A stretch of 64,000 nucleotides of DNA from Thermomicrobiales bacterium. GTDB lineage: Bacteria; Chloroflexota; Chloroflexia; Thermomicrobiales; UBA6265. A program made the translations under genes and the position numbers. Shown here piece by piece: positions 42,666 to 49,254 of this stretch (position 1 is the stretch's first letter; each line of letters begins with the position of its first letter). The stretch lies in contig JAHBVL010000001.1 of NCBI GenBank assembly GCA_019637585.1, positions 124,001 through 188,000 of the forward strand, written 5' to 3'. Under the pieces are notes generated by a model that did not search any database, was not told where the DNA came from, and saw only the letters and a program-made list of their open reading frames with translations.

Positions 42666-45050
42666 TCAGGCGACGCCATGTCGCACGGCAAACACCGCCA
42701 GGTCGACCAGGCTCGACTGATCGGGCAGACCCCATTTCTCACGAACCGCCTGAATCCGGCTGTAGACGCTGCTTTGGTGGACCCCTTCGGAGGCAGCGAT
42801 TTCCTTGACGGTTTTGCCGTTGGTGATCGCCCGAATGGTGGCCAGCTGAACCGGCGAGATCGCCCCCGCCAGGAGATTCGGCGTCTCGGGGTCGATGCGG
42901 AAGGAGGACGAAGCGAGCAGTGGGTAAACGATGTTGTCCGGGGAGAGTCGCCGGCGTATCTCGTAGCTCATTGATCGGAGTTCCGCAAGCGATCGCTCCA
43001 GATTCATCTGATTCCGCGTCTCCCTGGTCGGCGATCCCAGCAGACCGGACGAGCGTATCTGGTCCCGAACGATCTGGTAACTGATCCGGTTGTCGGGTTT
43101 GGGGGTCCCCAGGCGATTGCAGATTTGCTCCGTTTTTCTGACGAACTCCACAGCAAGCGACGGTTCATCAGGAAAGGCGAACCATGAGATGACGGCTCCA
43201 GCGGCAAACCCCTGCGAGAGATTGTGCCAGGTCTCCGGACTCGACCGGCCATATCGCTGCACGGTGGCCGCGAAGGCATCGGTGTGCGCCTGAACCGCTT
43301 CGACGAAGCGGCCCTGATGCGCTCGCACATCGCCCAATCCTCGCAGTGAGGTAGCGTAGCCGATCGACGCGTCGACAGCGCTCGCCAGCGTTGCCGCTTC
43401 TTCCGCGTATTCAGCGGCGAGATCGAGATTGCCATGATGGATCGAGGCCAGCGCCAGATTCTCCAGGAGGTCGACCTGCCACGGTTGATCCTCGAACTCT
43501 GGTGTGCGGAAGATCCCGAGCGCGCGAAGTCCATCTTCAATGGAACGTTCGTATTCGCCCCGGTTCAGGTTGACGTAGCCACGTACGCCAAGTGACTCGC
43601 CAATCCCCGTCAGGTCCTCCAACCGGTTGGCGACGTCGACCGCGTGTTCCGAGTACTCGAGGGCATCCTTTTCCGCACCGGACAGGAGCGAGAGAAGCGC
43701 GTACCCCAAAACGGTCTTGAGATACTCCTGGTTCTCGGTGTGACCCATCTCTCTGGCGAGCCCGATCGCGCTGGCCAGGCACGGCAGACCCTCGCCGGGC
43801 CGGATGGAGAGGTACCAGTAGTCGGTGAGGGCAGCAGTGATCGCGAGGCTGTCGGCGATGCGCTTCTGGTCGAGGGTCCAGGAAAGCCCTCGCATCAGGT
43901 TCGCGCACTCCTCCTGCAGCATCTTCTCCAGTATGCGGCCGTCGTTCGTATAGATTTGCGGAGCAAATGTGGAGCGGTTGACAGAGCGGACGAACCGGAC
44001 AGCCCAGCGGGCGAAGGCATCCTGAAACGCATCCAGATCGCCTTGTCGCGCCGCTTCCTGGGACGCGAAGTCGCGCACCGGTTCGAGAAGGCGGAATCGC
44101 GGTGAATGGTCGTAGCCGGTCGAAACGACAACGAGCCGGTTTTCGAGCAGCGTCGTCAGCTGCCCCGGCGACGCGCCGGTCACCTCCGATGCCGCGTCCC
44201 GGCTGAATCCACCGGTGAAGACGCCAAGCCCCCGGAACACGCGCTGGAGAGAGGGATTGAGGAGGCGGTAACTCCAGTCGATCGTCTGCTCCATGGTCCG
44301 GTGCCGCTCGGGAGCGTCGAGCCGTCCCTGCGTCAGAAGTCCCATCCAGCCCGTCGTCTGCTCCGCGATCTCCTCGATCGACAGCAATCCAACCCTGGCT
44401 CCCGCCAGTTCGAGCGCTAGAGGAATGCCCTCGAGCCGCTGGCAGATGCGGATGACAGCCGCTCGCGATTCCTTCCAAGACACCGAAGGCGCATGCTGCA
44501 GAAAGTACCGAATCGCCGGAAAGCGGGTGGGGTCGACATCGCTCTCATCAGCCGTCTCGGGCGGGAAATCGAGCGGGCCGACTTCCATGACCCACTCACC
44601 TGCAAGATGAAGTGGCGCGATACGGCTGGTGACGATGATCCGGACTCCCGGGCAACGAGACAGAATACGGCGCAGCAGCGGGGTCGCGGCGATGATCTGC
44701 TCGAAATTATCGAGAACGAGCACCCGGTCTTCGTCCGCCAGCCACCGGATGAGATCGGCCTCGGAGTCCCCGGACTTGTCCAGGATGCCCACGGCGCGAG
44801 CGATGACCGCCGGCACTGCCCCCGCTTCCCGGACCGACTCGAGCGCGACCATGGTGACGTGCGCGTCCATCCGCTCCACGAGCCGCTGGGCGATAGCCAC
44901 GGCCAGCCGCGATTTGCCGATGCCGCCGGGTCCCGTCAACATCAGAAGCCGGGCATGCTGCGCAACCAGCAGATTGACCGCGTGGTCGATCTGGCGATCC
45001 CGCCCGATGATCGGTCCACTTGGTGCTGGAATCTGTTCGGCCCTTGGCAC
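42666..45050 (-). CDS. NB-ARC/TPR regulator with C-terminal LuxR-type HTH
   Basis: A 794-residue STAND-class regulator. Walker A G40-PGGIGKS47, Walker B RVLVLDNFEQI near 110, sensor VTSRIAPLHLAGEW, and GIPLALELAGARVGLL (GLPL motif). Residues about 350-650 are helical TPR-like repeats. The last 65 residues, NLLAGAISPVQLATIRAITNGKTVKEIAASEGVHQSSVYSRIQAV, form a GerE/LuxR HTH. Such proteins bind DNA after an unknown ligand triggers ATP-dependent oligomerisation. GTG start. Monocistronic with its own terminator. Confidence 0.88.
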   Translation of the reverse strand: MPRAEQIPAPSGPIIGRDRQIDHAVNLLVAQHARLLMLTGPGGIGKSRLAVAIAQRLVERMDAHVTMVALESVREAGAVPAVIARAVGILDKSGDSEADLIRWLADEDRVLVLDNFEQIIAATPLLRRILSRCPGVRIIVTSRIAPLHLAGEWVMEVGPLDFPPETADESDVDPTRFPAIRYFLQHAPSVSWKESRAAVIRICQRLEGIPLALELAGARVGLLSIEEIAEQTTGWMGLLTQGRLDAPERHRTMEQTIDWSYRLLNPSLQRVFRGLGVFTGGFSRDAASEVTGASPGQLTTLLENRLVVVSTGYDHSPRFRLLEPVRDFASQEAARQGDLDAFQDAFARWAVRFVRSVNRSTFAPQIYTNDGRILEKMLQEECANLMRGLSWTLDQKRIADSLAITAALTDYWYLSIRPGEGLPCLASAIGLAREMGHTENQEYLKTVLGYALLSLLSGAEKDALEYSEHAVDVANRLEDLTGIGESLGVRGYVNLNRGEYERSIEDGLRALGIFRTPEFEDQPWQVDLLENLALASIHHGNLDLAAEYAEEAATLASAVDASIGYATSLRGLGDVRAHQGRFVEAVQAHTDAFAATVQRYGRSSPETWHNLSQGFAAGAVISWFAFPDEPSLAVEFVRKTEQICNRLGTPKPDNRISYQIVRDQIRSSGLLGSPTRETRNQMNLERSLAELRSMSYEIRRRLSPDNIVYPLLASSSFRIDPETPNLLAGAISPVQLATIRAITNGKTVKEIAASEGVHQSSVYSRIQAVREKWGLPDQSSLVDLAVFAVRHGVA

Positions 45051-45111
45051 GGCAGGTAGGAGTCCCCGTAACGCCGGCAGAACTCTCGCGACGCTCGTCT
45101 CAGACGGGCAT

Positions 45112-45128
45112 CATTGTACGACACAATG
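45112..45128. promoter_or_regulatory. Inverted repeat CATTGT-N5-ACAATG upstream of LuxR-type gene
   Basis: Perfect 6-bp arms around ACGAC lie 62-78 bases upstream of the regulator start. On the minus strand TACAAT, a good -10 box, is part of it. It is a candidate autoregulatory site; no -35 is obvious. Confidence 0.35.
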
Positions 45129-45158
45129 CAAAAGACTTCCGCAGACGCGATGGCGCCG

Positions 45159-46280
45159 CTATCGCGCTGCCTGATGCACCAGAGCCGATTGCGCGCGGGT
45201 GCGGCCGGCGGGGGTGAGCACGAGCAATCCCTCGTTTTCCAGCACGAGGTCATGTCGTCTGGCCCGGGCGACGATGTCTGCGGTGAAGGTCGCGTCCCAG
45301 TGCAGATGGGCGTCCAATCCCGCCACCCGATTCTCCAGCTCGGCCAGCGGCGTGCCTTCGTGATTGAGCAGGTGAATGGCCAGCATCGTTTGCGCAAAGT
45401 CGAGTTTCTGCTGACGCCGCCTGGCGAGTGAGGCGACGAGTCCACGGCTGGGAGAGAAAACCAGTGTCGTCAGGAAGGTGACGCCGACCATCGTAGCCAT
45501 CGCGCCCGCGATCGAGGCATCGAGCCAGTGGGCCAGCCAGTAACCGGCGATCGCCGAAACGACACCGAGGAGCATGCTCAGCCAGATCATCGTCGTCAGC
45601 CGGTCGGTCAGAAGATAGGCTGCGGCAGGCGGACCGATCATCAATGCCACCACCAGGATCGATCCGACGGCATCGAACGCCCCCACCGCGGTCAGGGAAA
45701 CGGAGGACATGAGACCGTAGTGCACGGCTACCGGCGCCAGTCCGAGCGACGCGGCCAGACCGGCGTCGAATGTGGCCAGTTTGAGCTCTTTGAAGAAGAG
45801 CAGGAGGAGAGAGAGGTTGATCGCCAGGATCGCGCCCATGATCCAGAGGCCGCGTGGTCCCAGATCCCAGCCGGAAACGATCACTCGGTCGAATGGCGCG
45901 AACGCGAGCTCGCCCAGCAGCACCGAGTCGATGTCGAGATGGACATTGTCGGCAAAGCGGGCGATCAGGATGACGCCCACGCTGAAAAGGAGCGGAAAGA
46001 CGAGCCCGATCGCCGCGTCTTCCTTGACGAGACCGGTCCGTTGCAGCGCTTCCACCAGCACCACGGTCAGCAAACCGACAAGCGCCGCGCCGGCAATAAG
46101 GAAAGGCGAGGAGGTGCTGTCGACAACGAAGTAGGCCAGGACGATGCCCAGCAGAATCGAATGGCTGATCGCATCGCTCATCATCGCCATCCGGCGGAGC
46201 ACCAGAAAGACTCCCGGAATGGCGCAGGCAGCAGCGGTTGCGGCGGCAATGAGCTGAATATCGATCTGCGCGGAAGTCAT
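45159..46280 (-). CDS. Mn/Zn-type ABC permease fused to a C-terminal winged-helix-like domain
   Basis: A 373-residue ABC-3 family permease. Residues 1-285 hold eight to nine membrane segments with MMSDAISHSILLGIVLAYF (family DAxSHxxLPG motif) and the SVGVILIARFADNVHLDID loop. From about residue 290 a soluble domain follows: RRRQQKLDFAQTMLAIHLLNHEGTPLAELENRVAGLDAHL... ARRHDLVLENEGLLVLTPAGRTRAQSAL, which looks like a winged helix of the DtxR/MntR N-terminal type. Such permease-regulator fusions are known in chlamydial YtgCR. Last gene of the metal importer operon; 4-base overlap with the upstream permease. Confidence 0.82.
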   Translation of the reverse strand: MTSAQIDIQLIAAATAAACAIPGVFLVLRRMAMMSDAISHSILLGIVLAYFVVDSTSSPFLIAGAALVGLLTVVLVEALQRTGLVKEDAAIGLVFPLLFSVGVILIARFADNVHLDIDSVLLGELAFAPFDRVIVSGWDLGPRGLWIMGAILAINLSLLLLFFKELKLATFDAGLAASLGLAPVAVHYGLMSSVSLTAVGAFDAVGSILVVALMIGPPAAAYLLTDRLTTMIWLSMLLGVVSAIAGYWLAHWLDASIAGAMATMVGVTFLTTLVFSPSRGLVASLARRRQQKLDFAQTMLAIHLLNHEGTPLAELENRVAGLDAHLHWDATFTADIVARARRHDLVLENEGLLVLTPAGRTRAQSALVHQAAR

Positions 46281-47263
46281 CGATTGGCCGGCTCCCCGAT
46301 CGGACGCGGCCCGCCATGTGCGGCATCGGCTTCAGCCAGGGCGCGTTGCAGCGTTGCCCGTCTCGTGCGCTGATCGAACCAGGTCCAGAGCAAACCCCGG
46401 TTTGGGGCAAAGAGGAGAGAGAAGAGCACGATCAGACTGACCACGACCACGATGGTCGGACCCGTCGGCATCCGTTCAGTTGTGCTGCTGATCGTGGCTC
46501 CTGTTGCCCCGCTGAGTGCGCCAAGCAGTGCCGAGAGGAGGACCATGACGCCCAACCGGTTGGTCCACTGCCGGGCGGCCGCAGCGGGCGCCACGATCAT
46601 GGCGCTCATCAGCACGACCCCGACGGCCTGCAAACCGACGACGATGGCCACCACGATCAATGTGGTCAGCAGAACATCCAGGAAACGCACGGGAAAGCCA
46701 ATGGTGGCCGCGAAATCCTGATCGAAGCTGAGAAGCTTGAACTCTTTCCAGAGGAGGAGCATGACTCCGATGGCCACCGCGCCCAGAACGGCCATTGTTC
46801 GCACATCTCGCTCGATCAGCGTCGACGCCTGCCCGAAGAGGAACTTGTCCAGACCCGCCTGGGAGGCATCGGGGCGACGCTGAATGAAGGTAAGGAGCAT
46901 CAGGCCAAACCCGAAGAAGACCGAGAGGATGAGACCAAGCGCGCTGTCGAATTTGACGCGCGACGATCTGACGATGCCGATGACCGCCAGTGTGGCCAGC
47001 CACCCGGCGATCGCCGCTCCAAGCAGCAGCACCAGACTGTCCTTGCTGCCGGTCAGCATGTAGGCAACGGCGATACCGGGCAGAGCGGCATGCGACATCG
47101 CGTCGCCGACCAGGCTTTGCCGCCGCAGCACCGCAAACGACCCCATTGCTCCGGCCACGATGCCCAGCACGCCGGCGCCGAGCGCGACGGTCCGCAACGT
47201 GTAGTCGTTGACCAGATCGTCGAGAATACCCGGCAATGACCAGAGGGGAACCAGATCGGTCAT
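46277..47263 (-). CDS. Mn/Zn-type ABC permease
   Basis: A 328-residue ABC-3 permease. Motif: [26 protein letters not shown] near residue 47; [22 protein letters not shown] near 110. A short soluble tail after the last helix ([19 protein letters not shown]) has no regulatory domain. The frame is open to 47905 but ATG 47263 overlaps the ATPase stop by 4 bases and gives the family N-terminus. Confidence 0.9.
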   Translation of the reverse strand: MTDLVPLWSLPGILDDLVNDYTLRTVALGAGVLGIVAGAMGSFAVLRRQSLVGDAMSHAALPGIAVAYMLTGSKDSLVLLLGAAIAGWLATLAVIGIVRSSRVKFDSALGLILSVFFGFGLMLLTFIQRRPDASQAGLDKFLFGQASTLIERDVRTMAVLGAVAIGVMLLLWKEFKLLSFDQDFAATIGFPVRFLDVLLTTLIVVAIVVGLQAVGVVLMSAMIVAPAAAARQWTNRLGVMVLLSALLGALSGATGATISSTTERMPTGPTIVVVVSLIVLFSLLFAPNRGLLWTWFDQRTRRATLQRALAEADAAHGGPRPIGEPANR

Positions 47264-48120
47264 GGAGCCGCTTCCATTTGGAGTGAATGGGCCGCGGCGT
47301 GGTTGTGATCGGCGCCATTGCCATTCCTGAGCACCGCCACCAGACCGCCATAGGTCAGGCGGAGATTCTCTTCGGTGAAGACATCCTCCACCGGGCCGCT
47401 GGCGATTTTGCGGACGTTGAGCAGCGTCACCCAGTCGAAGTACTCGGGAACCGTCTGCAGATCGTGATGGACGGCGACAACCGTTTTGCCCGTGGCCCGC
47501 AGCTCGCGCAGGATCTCGATAATGGCGCGTTCGGTAGTGGCATCGACCCCCTGAAAGGGCTCGTCCATCAGATAGATCTCGGCATCCTGGGCCAGCGCCC
47601 GCGCCAGAAAAACGCGCTGCTGCTGTCCACCGGAAAGCTGGCTGATCTGCCGGTTGGCAAAGGCCGCCATTCCCACCTTCTCCAGTGACTCGAGCGCTTT
47701 CTCCCGCTCCTTGCGACCGGGACGGCGAATCCAGCCGAGCGACCCGTAGCGCCCCATTTCGACGACGTCGAGCACATTGGTCGGGAAGTCCCAGTCGACG
47801 CTGCCCCGCTGCGGGACATAGGCGACCGCGGAACGACGCTCTTTGTAGGGTTGCCCTTGAATGAGCACACGCCCAGCCACGGGATGAATCAGCCCCAGCA
47901 TGCACTTGATCAGCGTCGTCTTACCGGCGCCGTTCGGCCCCACGATAGCCATGAGCACGCCAGCCGGCACCGTGACATCGACATCCCAGAGCACCGGCTG
48001 CTCGTGATAAACGGCGGTCATGTCGGCTACGTCGATTGCGGGAGGCGAGTCCGAAGTCCGTAGTCCGGAGTCCGGGGTCCGGGGTCCGGAGTCGGGGGTA
48101 GGCAGTCCGGTATCAGACAT
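47260..48120 (-). CDS. Mn/Zn ABC ATPase with repeat-encoded N-terminal extension
   Basis: A 286-residue ATPase (MntB/ZnuC type). Walker [13 protein letters not shown], signature LSGGQQQR, Walker [13 protein letters not shown], switch [10 protein letters not shown]. The first 30 residues ([21 protein letters not shown], a 7-residue period) are encoded by a GTCCGGA heptamer array and lie before the normal first strand [17 protein letters not shown]. An alternative ATG at 48138 adds six residues. Because no other start lies before IDVADM, the repeat must be translated. Confidence 0.87.
   Translation of the reverse strand: MSDTGLPTPDSGPRTPDSGLRTSDSPPAIDVADMTAVYHEQPVLWDVDVTVPAGVLMAIVGPNGAGKTTLIKCMLGLIHPVAGRVLIQGQPYKERRSAVAYVPQRGSVDWDFPTNVLDVVEMGRYGSLGWIRRPGRKEREKALESLEKVGMAAFANRQISQLSGGQQQRVFLARALAQDAEIYLMDEPFQGVDATTERAIIEILRELRATGKTVVAVHHDLQTVPEYFDWVTLLNVRKIASGPVEDVFTEENLRLTYGGLVAVLRNGNGADHNHAAAHSLQMEAAP
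48049..48097. repeat. GTCCGGA-type heptamer array, 7 units
   Basis: Seven consecutive 7-bp units (GTCCGAA, GTCCGTA, GTCCGGA, GTCCGGG twice, GTCCGGA, GTCGGGG) with a further partial unit to 48110. It lies inside the coding sequence of the metal ATPase. A change of one unit would shift the reading frame, so the array is a potential phase-variation site. Confidence 0.8.
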
Positions 48121-48150
48121 ATCGCTTCTCTTCACCATGATTCATCCCAT

Positions 48151-48189
48151 TCGCCTCTTGCCTTTGCCTTTTGCCCATTGCCCTTTGCC
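48151..48189. repeat. TTTGCCN heptamer array in the metal operon
   Basis: About five to six degenerate units of the GGGCAAA/TTTGCCC repeat lie between the SBP stop (48190) and the ATPase start. It matches the arrays at 2.7 kb and 60.58 kb and is only 50 bases from the GTCCGGA array. Confidence 0.75.
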
Positions 48190-49131
48190 TCACGCCGCAA
48201 GCGCCCCCACGATCGTGTCGATGTTGTGCGTGACCATGCCGATGTAGGTTCCTTCGAATGTTCCAGCGTCGCCCATGGCGTCGGAAAAGAGGGAGCCGCC
48301 AACTCTGACATCGAAGCCTCGCGACCGGACGGCTTCCTGCAGGGCTTCGATCGTGCGCGGCGAGACAGAGGACTCGACGAAGATGGCCGGAATCTGGTGT
48401 TCGACGATGAAATCGGCCAGGTTCTGGATGTCGCCGGCGCCCGCCTCGGTGGCGGTGTTCACCCCCTGAATGCCAAGCACCTGGAAGTTGTAGGCCCGGG
48501 CAAAGTAGTTGAATGCGTCGTGGGCGGTGATCAGCACCCGCTGTTCTTCGGGAACGGATGCGGCCTGCTCGGCGACATAGCTGTCGAGCGCGGTCAGCTC
48601 GATCTGGTATGCGTCGGCCCGCTCGTTGTAGCCATCGGCGTGGGTGGGATCGATCTCGATGAGAGTGTCCCGCACCGATTCGACGGCGATCGACCAGAGT
48701 TCGACATCGAACCAGACGTGCGGATCGTAGGCGCCGACTCCTGTGCCGACGACAATGCGCTGGTCGACGGGAATGCGCTCCGCCACTGGGACGGTGAAGA
48801 TCGACTCCCCCATTTTCTCGAAGACTTCGGCCAGTTTTGCTTCCAGATGAAGCCCGCTGTAGAAGATGATGTCGGCATTGCCGATTTTCTCGACATCTCC
48901 CTCGCTGGCTTTGTAGGTGTGCGGATCGACGCCAGCCCCCATCAGGGTCGTGACGCTCACCCGGTCGCCCCCCACGACGCTGACGATGTCGCCGACCATG
49001 CCCGTCGTGGCCACGATCTGAATGGTCTGGTCTGAAAGATCGGGAAGGCTTTTTTCCTGCACGCGGCCACACGCAGCGAGCAGCAGGATGGCGGCCAGAA
49101 GAGCGACAGGCGAGATTCGCGTAAACGACAT
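48190..49131 (-). CDS. Mn/Zn-binding lipoprotein (ABC SBP)
   Basis: A 313-residue cluster 9 (TroA/MntA/ZnuA) SBP. Lipobox LAAC with Cys21. Metal ligands: His in GVDPHTYKAS, His in AYDPHVWFD, Glu in IFVESSVSP and Asp in SLFSDAMG: the two-His/Glu/Asp set seen in Mn- and Zn-binding TroA/MntC types. There is no His-rich loop, which argues for Mn over Zn. First gene of the operon, with a DtxR-type operator/promoter upstream. Confidence 0.9.
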   Translation of the reverse strand: MSFTRISPVALLAAILLLAACGRVQEKSLPDLSDQTIQIVATTGMVGDIVSVVGGDRVSVTTLMGAGVDPHTYKASEGDVEKIGNADIIFYSGLHLEAKLAEVFEKMGESIFTVPVAERIPVDQRIVVGTGVGAYDPHVWFDVELWSIAVESVRDTLIEIDPTHADGYNERADAYQIELTALDSYVAEQAASVPEEQRVLITAHDAFNYFARAYNFQVLGIQGVNTATEAGAGDIQNLADFIVEHQIPAIFVESSVSPRTIEALQEAVRSRGFDVRVGGSLFSDAMGDAGTFEGTYIGMVTHNIDTIVGALAA

Positions 49132-49187
49132 ATTTCAGAAACACATCATGAGTGGCAACGAGGTCGCGCTTGCTGACCGACCTTTTC

Positions 49188-49223
49188 ATGCTACGGCGAA
49201 ACTAAGATTTAGTCAAGACTAAA
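49188..49223 (-). promoter_or_regulatory. DtxR/MntR-type operator over the metal importer promoter
   Basis: TTTAGTC-AA-GACTAAA (49208-49223) is a perfect 7-bp inverted repeat with a 2-base spacer, the layout of DtxR/IdeR/MntR boxes. On the minus strand TTGACT (49216-49211) and TAGCAT (49193-49188), 17 bases apart, form a promoter whose -35 is inside the operator. A repressor bound here would block transcription when metal is sufficient. Confidence 0.75.
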
Positions 49224-49254
49224 ACGAGACAGAAAGGAGTGCGGGCACGCGCGT

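Noticed and set aside
47264-47905. 214-codon N-terminal extension of the first metal permease
   Set aside because: Antisense-like shadow over the ATPase gene; the coupled ATG 47263 gives the normal family N-terminus.
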